A stretch of 64,000 bases of DNA, from NCBI GenBank assembly GCA_963843365.1, contig CAWJKG010000006.1:247725-311724 (forward strand), written 5' to 3'. A program made the translations under genes and the position numbers. Numbering within the stretch: the stretch's first letter is position 1; every line of letters begins with the position of its first letter. This stretch comes from Bog-473 sp963843365 (lineage in GTDB: Bacteria; Actinomycetota; Acidimicrobiia; Acidimicrobiales; RAAP-2). This document shows, piece after piece, positions 34,738 to 42,805 of this stretch. Under the pieces are notes generated by a model, which saw only the letters and a program-made list of their open reading frames with translations, was not told the origin of the DNA and made no database searches.

Positions 34738-35375
34738 TAGCGCATGTAGGGGTAGACGTTCATGAAGTTCTCGTTGACCTTCTCGGGCAACGGGAAGATG
34801 CCGCCGAGTTGCTTGGAGCCCCAGATGATCTTGGCCGAGCGCTCCACCAGCGCGGTGTTGTGCATCGTCTTCTCCATGGTGGTGCCGATAGCCACCATGC
34901 CGTGATTGGCGATCAGCGCGGCGCCCCGGTTCTCGAGCGCCTTCACGACCTGCTCGGCCAGCTCGGGCGAGCCGCTGGGGCAGTACTCGGTGCAGCGGAT
35001 GTCGCCGCCCAGGTAGACGGTGAACTCATCGATGCAGCTCGGGATGTCCTGATGGGCCACCGCGAACATGGTGGCGTGCACCGCATGGGAGTGGATGCAC
35101 ACGGCGATGTCCTCGTAGGCGTTCATGGCCGCCAGGTGGAGGTACTTCTCCGACGTCGGACCGCGCTCGCCCGACACCACGTCGCCGGCCGGGTTGACGA
35201 CGACGATGTCCTCCTCGGTCATGATGCGGTAGTCCAGCGAGGACGGGGTGACGGCGATGTTGCCGTCCTCCATCCGGGCCGAGATGTTGCCCGACGTGCC
35301 CTCCACGAGCCCCTTCTCGAGGAGCTCCTTCGCCGCGGCGACGATCTGCTTCGGTGCGTTCTCTATGAAGGCCAT
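34737..35375 (-). CDS. Class II aldolase/adducin family protein (fuculose-phosphate aldolase-like)
   Basis: 212 residues from the ATG at 35375, preceded by GAGGAG. Motifs and spacing match L-fuculose-1-phosphate aldolase: EGTSGNIS at 25-32, catalytic Glu76 (PTSEKYLH), zinc ligands His95 and His97 (HSHAVH) and His158 (ANHGM). It cleaves a sugar phosphate or related hydroxy-keto acid in a retro-aldol reaction. Operator site 4 lies between this gene and the divergent SDR at 35495, so both may be controlled by the TetR protein. Confidence 0.9.
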   Translation of the reverse strand: MAFIENAPKQIVAAAKELLEKGLVEGTSGNISARMEDGNIAVTPSSLDYRIMTEEDIVVVNPAGDVVSGERGPTSEKYLHLAAMNAYEDIAVCIHSHAVHATMFAVAHQDIPSCIDEFTVYLGGDIRCTEYCPSGSPELAEQVVKALENRGAALIANHGMVAIGTTMEKTMHNTALVERSAKIIWGSKQLGGIFPLPEKVNENFMNVYPYMR

Positions 35376-35447
35376 GGCCCGGGTCTCCTCAGGGATGAGT
35401 GGGCGCAACGTGGTCGCCCGGCGGTCGCCCCGATCGTACAACGAATG

Positions 35448-35465
35448 CCTGACACCGCTGTCAGG
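35448..35465. promoter_or_regulatory. TetR-type operator site 4
   Basis: CCTGACACCGCTGTCAGG, a perfect 6-bp-arm palindrome with a 6-bp spacer, 30 bp before the SDR start and 73 bp before the class II aldolase start. Confidence 0.7.
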
Positions 35466-35494
35466 GAATGGGCGCGGCGCTACTCTCTGCCCCC

Positions 35495-36385
35495 ATGGGA
35501 CTTCTCAATGGTCGGTCGGCGGTGGTCACGGGTGCGGGCAGGGGCATCGGGCGGGACATCGCCCTGTGCCTGGCCTCGGAGGGGGCCAAGGTGGTCGTCA
35601 ATGACATCGGGGTGACCCTGGGCGGTGCGGGCACCGAGGAGGATCCCGCCGCGCAGGTCTGCAAGGAGATCGAGGCGGCGGGCGGCACCGCCGTTCCCAA
35701 CCACGACTCGGTGAGCGACTTCGAGGGCGCCGGCCGGATCATCGGGACGGCGGTGGACAACTTCGGCTCGATCGACATCGTGGTCAACAATGCCGGGATC
35801 GTGCGGGACCGGACGATCGTCAAGATGGACGAGGCCGACTACGACGCCGTCATCGCCGTGCACCAGAAGGGCACGTTCAACACCGTGCGCCACGCCGCCT
35901 CCCTCATGAAGGACGCCGGCTACGGGCGCATCGTCAACATCACGTCCTCGGCGGGGTTGCGGGGCAACTTCGGCCAGACCAACTACGGCGCCGCCAAGGC
36001 CGCCATCATGGGTATGACCTTCGTCTGGGCCCTCGAATTGGGCAAGTACGGGATCACGGTCAACGCGGTGGCGCCGGCGGGCTTCACCCGCATGACGGAG
36101 AACCTCTACGCCGGCGGCGAGCCGCCGGCGGACCAGGACCCTGCGCTCAACGCGCCCCTCATCGCCTTCCTGGCCTCCGAGGAGGCCTCCTACGTCAACG
36201 GGCAGGTCCTCGGGCGGACGGGATTTGCGTACACGTTGTTCCAGACACCCCGGCAGATCGCCGCCATGTGGCGCGACGGCGGCTGGACGCCCCAGGAGGT
36301 GGCCGATCACTTCCATGACGTGCTGGGGCAACACCTGCAGCCGGTCGGCATGGGCGACCACCCTCTGCTGGGCAAGAAGGACTGA
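35495..36385 (+). CDS. SDR-family oxidoreductase (3-hydroxyacyl-CoA dehydrogenase-like)
   Basis: 296 residues from the ATG at 35495; an in-frame start 27 bp upstream overlaps the operator region. TGAGRGIGRD (12-21) binds the cofactor, VVVNDIG gives the Asp for NAD, and NNAGIVRD, SSAGLRGNFGQTNYGAAKAA (Ser, Tyr, Lys) complete the active site. The D-I-G-V and the NAGIVRDR motif resemble the dehydrogenase unit of peroxisomal multifunctional enzyme 2, acting on (3R)-hydroxyacyl-CoA. An extra C-terminal region of about 50 residues follows the SDR core. Controlled through operator site 4 by inference. Confidence 0.88.
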   Translation: MGLLNGRSAVVTGAGRGIGRDIALCLASEGAKVVVNDIGVTLGGAGTEEDPAAQVCKEIEAAGGTAVPNHDSVSDFEGAGRIIGTAVDNFGSIDIVVNNAGIVRDRTIVKMDEADYDAVIAVHQKGTFNTVRHAASLMKDAGYGRIVNITSSAGLRGNFGQTNYGAAKAAIMGMTFVWALELGKYGITVNAVAPAGFTRMTENLYAGGEPPADQDPALNAPLIAFLASEEASYVNGQVLGRTGFAYTLFQTPRQIAAMWRDGGWTPQEVADHFHDVLGQHLQPVGMGDHPLLGKKD

Positions 36386-36469
36386 TCCGCCGGCCGCCGG
36401 CTCAGGGCGGCCGCCCCGCGGCCTGGGTAGGGTGGGTGTGCTGCATCCACATCACCGAGGGAGGGCTCC

Positions 36470-37888
36470 ATGCTCGTGCGCGACAAGATCTACATCAACG
36501 GGGCCTGGGTGCCCTCGACCGGCAAGGGCGTCCTGGAGGTCATCGACTCGGCCACCGAAGAGGTCTTCGCCACCATCCCCGAGGGGACGGCCGACGATGT
36601 CGACAAGGCGGTCGAGGCTGCGGCGGCTGCGTTCCCCGGCTGGGCCGCCACCTCACGCGAGGAGCGGGCCAAGCTGCTGACCCGCATCGGCGAGGCGCTG
36701 GGCAGTCGGACCGACGAGTTGGCGCAGATCATCTCGCACGAGGTCGGCATGCCGATGACCCTGTCGGGCTCCATCCAGGTGGGCCTGCCGGCGGGTGCGT
36801 TCGGCGACGCCGCGGCGGCCGCCGAGAGCTTCGAGTGGGAAGAGGAGCTCGGCAACTCCCTCGTCGTACACGAGCCGGTGGGCGTCGTCGGCGCCATCAC
36901 GCCGTGGAACTACCCGCTGTACCAGGTCGTGCTCAAGGTGGCCCCCGCCCTGGCGGCCGGATGCACCGTCGTGCTGAAGCCGAGCGAGGTCGCCCCCATC
37001 AACGCGTTCATCCTGGCCGACGTGATCGACGAGGTCGGCCTGCCGCCGGGCGTCTTCAACCTCGTGAGCGGGGTCGGACCGGTCGTCGGTGAGGCGATCG
37101 CTGCCCACCCCAAGGTCGACATGGTCTCGTTCACCGGATCCACCCGGGCGGGCCGGCGCGTCATGGAACTGGCCGCCGAGGGGATCAAGCGCGTGTCGCT
37201 CGAGCTGGGAGGCAAGTCCGCCAATATCTTGCTCGACGACGCCGACTTCGCGACTGCCGTGCCGGCCGGGCTCTTCGGGTGCTACATGAACTCGGGGCAG
37301 ACCTGCTCGGCCCTCACGCGCATGCTCGTGCCCCGCGACCGGCTGGCCGAGGTGGAGGAGATGGCCGTCGCCGGCACCGCCGGCTTCGCTCCGGGCGACC
37401 CCTTCGAAGCAGGCAAGCTCATCGGGCCGCTCGTCTCGGCCGTCCAGCGTGACCGGGTGCGCGGGTACATCAAGAAGGGCGTCGAAGAAGGGGCCAAGCT
37501 CATCGTCGGCGGGGCCGATGCCCCCGAGGGCCTCGACAAGGGGTTCTTCGTGCAACCGACCGTGTTCTCCGATGTGACTCCCGACATGACCATCGCCAAG
37601 GAGGAGATCTTCGGGCCGGTCCTCGTGCTCATGCCCTATGACACCGAGGAGGAGGCGATCGAGATCGCCAACGGTACGCCCTACGGGCTCGCGGGTGCAG
37701 TCTGGAGCGCCGACGACGCCCGGGCGGAGCGTGTGGCCCGGCAGTTGCGGACCGGGCAGGTCGACATCAACGGTGGGAACTTCAACCCGAGCGCGCCGTT
37801 CGGTGGCTACAAGCAGTCGGGCTTCGGGCGCGAGCGTGGCAAGTACGGTCTCGAGGAGTTCGTCGAGACCAAGTCGATGCAGCGCTGA
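36470..37888 (+). CDS. NAD(P)-dependent aldehyde dehydrogenase
   Basis: 472 residues, preceded by GAGGGAGGG. Catalytic Cys279 (NSGQTCSA), general base Glu245 (LELGGKS) and oxyanion Asn147 (TPWNYPL) are present, and the FTGSTRAG loop binds the nicotinamide. Oxidises an aldehyde to its acid. It follows the SDR by 84 bp on the same strand and is probably in the same pathway. Length is normal for the family. Confidence 0.93.
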   Translation: MLVRDKIYINGAWVPSTGKGVLEVIDSATEEVFATIPEGTADDVDKAVEAAAAAFPGWAATSREERAKLLTRIGEALGSRTDELAQIISHEVGMPMTLSGSIQVGLPAGAFGDAAAAAESFEWEEELGNSLVVHEPVGVVGAITPWNYPLYQVVLKVAPALAAGCTVVLKPSEVAPINAFILADVIDEVGLPPGVFNLVSGVGPVVGEAIAAHPKVDMVSFTGSTRAGRRVMELAAEGIKRVSLELGGKSANILLDDADFATAVPAGLFGCYMNSGQTCSALTRMLVPRDRLAEVEEMAVAGTAGFAPGDPFEAGKLIGPLVSAVQRDRVRGYIKKGVEEGAKLIVGGADAPEGLDKGFFVQPTVFSDVTPDMTIAKEEIFGPVLVLMPYDTEEEAIEIANGTPYGLAGAVWSADDARAERVARQLRTGQVDINGGNFNPSAPFGGYKQSGFGRERGKYGLEEFVETKSMQR

Positions 37889-38002
37889 GCCAACATCTGC
37901 ACGACCAGCTCGTCGCTACCTGAGGCCCTGGCGGGGGCCGGAGCGTGCCTGGGTGCGGGCGGGCTGGCGTCATTGTTCACAGGGGGGGGACCGGGAGGGC
38001 AC

Positions 38003-38833
38003 ATGAGTACGGCGCGCAACGGAACCGTCGAGATCTACTACGAGGAATTCGGCGATCCGGTGCTGCCCACGCTGCTCCTGGTCAACGGGCTCGGATCGCA
38101 GTGCCTCAACTACGACGTCTCGTGGTGCCAGCTCTTCTGTGACGAAGGCTTCCGCGTCGTGCGCTTCGACAACCGCGACGTGGGGCTCTCGACCAAGCTC
38201 GACGGCACGGACTACGCGCTCGTCGACATGGCCGACGACGCCATCGCTGTGCTCGACGCCATCGGCGTGGACAAGGCGCACGTGATGGGCTGCTCCATGG
38301 GGGGCATGATCGTCCAGCGGCTCGCTCTCAACCACGGCGAGCGCGTGCTCTCACTCACATCGGTGATGTCGCGCACGGGCGAGCCGGGTTACGGCGACAG
38401 CTCCGAGGAGGCACTGGCCTTCCTGCTGGCGCCGCCGGCCGCCTCACGCGCGGAGTACATCGAACGCCAGGTGGCGGCCCACCATGTCTACGGTTCGAAA
38501 CCGGACTGGCTGGACGACGACGCCATCCGGGCCCGGGCGGCCGCAGCGTACGATCGCTGCTTCTGCCCCGAGGGGGTGGCGCGGCAGATGCACGCCGTGA
38601 CGCGGGATGGCTCTCGCTCGGCCGAGCTCACCTCGCTCGAGATCCCGACCCTCGTGATCCACGGCAGCCGGGACACCCTGATCAACCCGAGCGGCGGTCG
38701 CCAGACGGCCGACGTCATTCCCGGCGCGCGCTACGTCGAGATCGAGGGCATGGGTCACGACTACCCGCCCCCGGTCTGGAGGGAGTGGGTGGGTGTCTGG
38801 TCGGAATTCGCCCACTCCGCCATGCGCACCTGA
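38003..38833 (+). CDS. Alpha/beta-hydrolase fold protein
   Basis: 276 residues from the ATG at 38003, with GGGAGGG upstream. The oxyanion strand is LLVNGLGSQCL, nucleophile Ser98 is in GCSMGGM, the acid is Asp in HGSRDTL (about 222) and the base is His in GMGHDYP (about 251). A lid domain of about 80 residues lies between strands 6 and 7. Resembles 3-oxoadipate enol-lactonase or haloalkane/ester hydrolases; specificity cannot be told. It probably ends the operon that starts with the SDR at 35495. Confidence 0.88.
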   Translation: MSTARNGTVEIYYEEFGDPVLPTLLLVNGLGSQCLNYDVSWCQLFCDEGFRVVRFDNRDVGLSTKLDGTDYALVDMADDAIAVLDAIGVDKAHVMGCSMGGMIVQRLALNHGERVLSLTSVMSRTGEPGYGDSSEEALAFLLAPPAASRAEYIERQVAAHHVYGSKPDWLDDDAIRARAAAAYDRCFCPEGVARQMHAVTRDGSRSAELTSLEIPTLVIHGSRDTLINPSGGRQTADVIPGARYVEIEGMGHDYPPPVWREWVGVWSEFAHSAMRT

Positions 38834-38879
38834 GCGTTTCGAGGTCCATGCCGCGGCTGTCGCTGGAGGACACCTGGAG

Positions 38880-40061
38880 TCAGGCGGAGGGACATGTGAC
38901 CCGGGTCCACAGCGCGGAAGGGCGCGACACCATGGCCCGGCCACTCGGGCCGAGGAAGGTGAGCTCTTCGTTGGCGTTCCCGCGCATCGTCCAGCCGTTG
39001 CGGTGCACCACCCCATGGTGATGTCGGCACAGGAGCACGAGGTTGGGAAGATCGGTCGTCCCGCCCGGTTTCCACTCGACGATGTGATGCACGTTGGTGA
39101 AGGTCGCATGTTCGCAGCCCGGGAAACGGCAATGTCGGTCCCTGCGCATGACCTCTCGCCGTTGGGCCGAGGTGGGGAACCGACGAGCCCTCCCCTCGTA
39201 CATGGTGTGCCCGACGTCATCATCGATGGCCACCACGACCGTGGCGTCGCAGGCGATGCGCTGCACCGTGGCGGCGTCGATCAGACCATCGCGCTCGAGT
39301 TCGCCGGAGAGTCGGCTCGGGCCGTCTGACCGGTCGGTCAGAGCGTCCAGGGGGACGTGTGCCACCACGAGGAACGGGGTCACGGTCGGAGCGCCCTTCG
39401 TAGTGCCCGGGCTGGCGGCCTCCATGAGCCCCATGAACCCGTCGCAACGACGCTGGTCCAGGGGAGTCTCCGGATCGGAGGGCACCTGATCGGCAAACGC
39501 ATCGATGCAGGCGCGAGCCGCGGCGTAGGACTCCGCCGGCAATTGGGTCGTGATGGTCCGGTGCGTGTCGTTGTAGCGGAGGTACCGACCGGCATGCTGA
39601 TCCGAGCCGGTGGCCGAGGGAGCCGACCTCTCGGCCGCCATCCGGGCCACTTCGGCCAGCTCACGGACCGTGCACGCGAGCGCGTGATCACGCAATTCCC
39701 GCTCGGTCTCGGGGGTGGCCACATCGATCACCGCCCGCACCTTGTCGAAGGACACGTCGCCGGCGCACATGGAGCCGACCAGCTGGGGAGCGTCCCAGGC
39801 TTTGCCGCCCACGTGGGTGAGGGCCCGGGCCGTCGTCGCCGAGACACCGAAGCGCTCCACCACCCAGGCCTCCGTCGACGTCGCACCCTCTTCGCGGTAG
39901 GACTCGGAGCGGTCGACCTCTCCCAGGAGGACGGCGATCTCACCCCGGGTCGCCGCGTCCAGACGGAAGAGCTCCCTCAGGCGCTCAGTCCTGGCCTCCA
40001 CCGAGAGGGAGGCCGCCGCCCCGATGGGATCGGCGGTGGTTCCAACGACAGTCGACGGCAT
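38880..40061 (-). CDS. DUF222 and HNH endonuclease domain protein
   Basis: 393 residues from the ATG at 40061. A DUF222 helical domain (about 20-250) with VERFGVSATTARALTHVG is followed by a linker and an HNH nuclease domain (about 310-370). The HNH motif is CRFPGCEHATFTNVHHIVEW, then NLVLLCRHHHGVVH. These actinobacterial proteins occur in many copies per genome and may be linked to mobile introns or 13E12-type repeats. Their biological role is unclear. It is convergent with the hydrolase gene, with 46 bp between them. Confidence 0.92.
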   Translation of the reverse strand: MPSTVVGTTADPIGAAASLSVEARTERLRELFRLDAATRGEIAVLLGEVDRSESYREEGATSTEAWVVERFGVSATTARALTHVGGKAWDAPQLVGSMCAGDVSFDKVRAVIDVATPETERELRDHALACTVRELAEVARMAAERSAPSATGSDQHAGRYLRYNDTHRTITTQLPAESYAAARACIDAFADQVPSDPETPLDQRRCDGFMGLMEAASPGTTKGAPTVTPFLVVAHVPLDALTDRSDGPSRLSGELERDGLIDAATVQRIACDATVVVAIDDDVGHTMYEGRARRFPTSAQRREVMRRDRHCRFPGCEHATFTNVHHIVEWKPGGTTDLPNLVLLCRHHHGVVHRNGWTMRGNANEELTFLGPSGRAMVSRPSALWTRVTCPSA

Positions 40062-40090
40062 CGTGGAATGAACGGTCGGCCATGGAACGA

Positions 40091-40366
40091 TCAGCGGCCG
40101 CCCGGATCGACGTCGAGGGGCTCCAGGGTGATGGCGTGCTCCGGACAGGCGCCCACGCACAAGCCGCACTCGTGGCACTGGTCGGCCCGCACCGCGTAGG
40201 CCGTCATGCGGCGGTGCGCCGTGCTCCTGAGCTTGCCCAACAACCCCAGCGCCGTGAAGTCCTCGACGTCCATCCGCCGCACCTCGAAGACGTCATTGGG
40301 GCAGACGCGCACGCAGTCGCGCTTCGCCTCGCAGCGGCCGTGGTCGATGACCGGACGCGTCGGCAT
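40091..40366 (-). CDS. Ferredoxin, 7Fe-type (3Fe-4S + 4Fe-4S)
   Basis: 91 residues from the ATG at 40366, which overlaps the acyl-CoA dehydrogenase stop (TGATG). The first cluster has only C12-x5-C18-x3-C22-P, the pattern of a [3Fe-4S] site. The second has C64-x2-C67-x2-C70-x3-C74-P, a full [4Fe-4S] site. It likely carries electrons for the neighbouring dehydrogenase or for an oxygenase elsewhere. It is the last gene of the HMGS-DUF35/thiolase/ACAD operon. Confidence 0.9.
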   Translation of the reverse strand: MPTRPVIDHGRCEAKRDCVRVCPNDVFEVRRMDVEDFTALGLLGKLRSTAHRRMTAYAVRADQCHECGLCVGACPEHAITLEPLDVDPGGR

Positions 40367-41601
40367 CAGGAGGCTTCGAGCGGAGCCCGCCAGCCGGGCG
40401 ACCCGGTACGGGCGCCGCCGGCGACCCGCAGGCCGATGTAGTTGCGCTGCGCCTCCACGGTGCCTGCCCCGAAACACAGTCCCCGGATGTCACGGTAGGC
40501 CCGCTCGAGTGGGTACTCCCGGGAGTAGCCGTAGCCGCCGTGGATCTGCATGGCCTCGTCGCAGACGAACTTGGCGGCGAGGTTGGCGGCCGTCTTGGCG
40601 ATGGCCGTCTCGAGCGCGGGCGGTGTGCCGTGGGGGCCGGCGAGACGGACGGCCCGGGCCAGGAGCAGGCGCGCCCCTTCGAGCTGCACCGCCATGTCGG
40701 CCAGCTTCCACTGCAGGCCCTGGAGGTCGGCCAGCGGCTTGCCCCCGATGACCCGCTCGTTCATGTACCGCACGGCGTGCTCGAGCGCGCCCTGGGCCGC
40801 GCCCACGCACATGGAGGCGTTGCCACACCGCTCATGGTTGAGGTGCGACAGCAGGACCTTGAAAGCCGACGTGTTGGCGGGATCGCCGGCGATGAGGATG
40901 TCGTCCTCGGTGATCTCGACGCCGTCGAACGCCAGCTCGGCCTCCGTGGCGGCGTGGATCCCCATGCCCTTGTGGCGCCCGGTGATCGACACGCCCTCGC
41001 GGTCGGTCGGCACGATGACCGCGCCGATGCCCTTGGCACCCTCCCCACCGGGCCAGCGGCACCAGACCAGCACGCCCTGGGCCACGTCGCCGAGCGTCGA
41101 ATAGTTCTTGTAGGCGTTGAGGCGCCAGCGGCCCGGCCCGTCCTCGACCAGCGCGGCCCGCATGTTCTGGACGGCCGAACCCGCATCGGGCTCGGTGATG
41201 CCGATGCTGATGAGCGCGTCCCCGTCCGCTACGGCGGGCAGCCAACGCTCCTTCATGGCGTCGGGACCGAGGTGCTCGATCCCGCGGGGCGGCCCGTTGA
41301 AGGTCAGCTGGCAGCAGATGGCCGACGACACGTCGGCCCGGGCGATCTCCTCCAGCACGATCGAAGCCTCGACATCGCCCAAGCCCAAGCCGCCCCACTG
41401 CTCCCCCACCGTGATGCGCAGCAGGTCGGCCGCGGCGAGGGCCTTGCGCATCTCCGGGGAGACGGCGCCGGCCTCGTCGGCGTCATGGGCACGGGGTGCG
41501 ACCTCGCGTTCGGCCACGTCGCGGGCGAGCTGGCGCAGCGCGGCCTGGTCCTCGGTCTCGGCCAGCAGGTCGACCGGGCCGTCGTGGGAGGCGTCGCTCA
41601 T
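40366..41601 (-). CDS. Acyl-CoA dehydrogenase
   Basis: 411 residues from the ATG at 41601, whose codon overlaps the thiolase stop. ACAD fold: GLGDVEASIVLEEIARAD near the N-terminus, SIGITEPDAGSAVQ as the flavin-binding loop (about 148-161), and MQIHGGYGYSREYPLERAYRDIRG near the C-terminus. The region normally holding the catalytic Glu (EGT) reads CFGAGTVEAQR. A basal role as an FAD-dependent alpha,beta-dehydrogenase is likely. It is coupled to a thiolase upstream and a ferredoxin downstream, which suggests one beta-oxidation-like module. Confidence 0.88.
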   Translation of the reverse strand: MSDASHDGPVDLLAETEDQAALRQLARDVAEREVAPRAHDADEAGAVSPEMRKALAAADLLRITVGEQWGGLGLGDVEASIVLEEIARADVSSAICCQLTFNGPPRGIEHLGPDAMKERWLPAVADGDALISIGITEPDAGSAVQNMRAALVEDGPGRWRLNAYKNYSTLGDVAQGVLVWCRWPGGEGAKGIGAVIVPTDREGVSITGRHKGMGIHAATEAELAFDGVEITEDDILIAGDPANTSAFKVLLSHLNHERCGNASMCVGAAQGALEHAVRYMNERVIGGKPLADLQGLQWKLADMAVQLEGARLLLARAVRLAGPHGTPPALETAIAKTAANLAAKFVCDEAMQIHGGYGYSREYPLERAYRDIRGLCFGAGTVEAQRNYIGLRVAGGARTGSPGWRAPLEAS

Positions 41602-42803
41602 CCGTCGAGCTCGGTGCCGACGATGCCCACGAAGCTGACGCCCTCGCCCGGTGCGCCGCCCAGGTTGTGGGTCAGTCCGAGCGTCCGTCCGGCACCCACG
41701 GTGGCGATCTGGCGGTCCGGCGGGGCCTCTCCCCGAAGTTGCAGCCAGCACTCGAAGAGCATGCGAAGTCCCGAGGCGCCGATCGGGTGGCCGAAGGACT
41801 TGAGGCCGCCGTCGGGGTTGACCGGCAGCTCGCCGTCACGGTCGAAGGTGCCGGCGAGGACCTCCTTCCAGGCCTGGCCCCGCTCGGCGAAGCCCAGGTC
41901 TTCCATGAGCACGAGCTCGGTCGGCGTGAAGCAGTCGTGCACCTCGGCCATGGCCAGCTGCGCCCGCGGATCGGTGATGCCGGCCTGCGCGTAGGCGTCG
42001 GCGGCCGAGCGCACCACCTCCTCGAAGGTCGTGTAATCGTACGCCGGGTCGATGGGGCCGGCGGCGGGGCCGGCCACGAAGGCGAGAGCCTTCACGTAGA
42101 GGGGGTTGTCGCAGTACTTGTGGGCGTCCTCGACGCGGCAGATGATGGCGGCGGCCGAGCCGTCGCTCACCCCGCTGCAGTCGAACACGCCGAGGTCGCC
42201 GGCGACGAGGGGCGCCTTGGCGATGGTCTCCATGGAGACTTCCTTCTGGAACTGGGCCCGCGGGTTGCGCGCCCCGTTCTGGTGGTTCTTGAAGGCGATC
42301 CGGCTCATGACCTCCTTCAGCTGGTCCTTGTCGACGCCGTACTTGTGGGCGTAGGACGGGGCCAGGAAGGAGAAGGCGGCGGGCGAGGAGAGGCCGGGGT
42401 CGGTGCCGTCGCCGACGGCCCGGATGCCGGTCAGACCCGAGTAGCCCGTGTCCTTGAGCTTCTCGACGCCGATGGCCATGGCGGTGTCGTAGGCACCGGA
42501 GGCGACCGCGTAGCAGGCGTTGCGGAACGCCTCGGAACCGGTGGCGCAGTAGTTCTCGACGCGGGTGACGGGCTTGTAGTCGATCTTGAGGGGGCGGGAG
42601 AGGGTGGTGCCACAGACACCCGAGGTCATGGTGCCGAGCCAGAAGGCGTCGATGTCGGCCAGCTCGAGATTGGGCACGGAGGCGACGGCCTCGGTGGTGG
42701 CGTCGGTGAGGAGGTCGTCGACGCCCTTGTCCCACAGCTCGCCGAAGCGGGTGCAGCCCATGCCGATGACGGCGACCTGGTCCCGGATGCCCTTGCTGCT
42801 CAT
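41598..42803 (-). CDS. SCP-x-type thiolase with intact catalytic Cys
   Basis: 401 residues from the ATG at 42803; the longer open frame upstream belongs to the shadow of the HMGS-DUF35 gene. Cys86 in NYCATGSEAF is the nucleophile, HDCFTPTE carries the second His, and SFGHPIGASGLRM the GHP motif. The end LTHNLGGAPGEGVSFVG is typical of SCP-x-like thiolases. It degrades or condenses 3-oxoacyl-CoA. Directly downstream of an HMGS-DUF35 fusion (2 bp gap) and upstream of an ACAD (4-bp overlap). Confidence 0.9.
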   Translation of the reverse strand: MSSKGIRDQVAVIGMGCTRFGELWDKGVDDLLTDATTEAVASVPNLELADIDAFWLGTMTSGVCGTTLSRPLKIDYKPVTRVENYCATGSEAFRNACYAVASGAYDTAMAIGVEKLKDTGYSGLTGIRAVGDGTDPGLSSPAAFSFLAPSYAHKYGVDKDQLKEVMSRIAFKNHQNGARNPRAQFQKEVSMETIAKAPLVAGDLGVFDCSGVSDGSAAAIICRVEDAHKYCDNPLYVKALAFVAGPAAGPIDPAYDYTTFEEVVRSAADAYAQAGITDPRAQLAMAEVHDCFTPTELVLMEDLGFAERGQAWKEVLAGTFDRDGELPVNPDGGLKSFGHPIGASGLRMLFECWLQLRGEAPPDRQIATVGAGRTLGLTHNLGGAPGEGVSFVGIVGTELDG

Positions 42804-42805
42804 GT

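Noticed and set aside
38866..38885. GACACCTGGAGTCAGG in a gap between converging genes
   Set aside because: Spacing is 7 rather than 6 bp, and there is no promoter to control.
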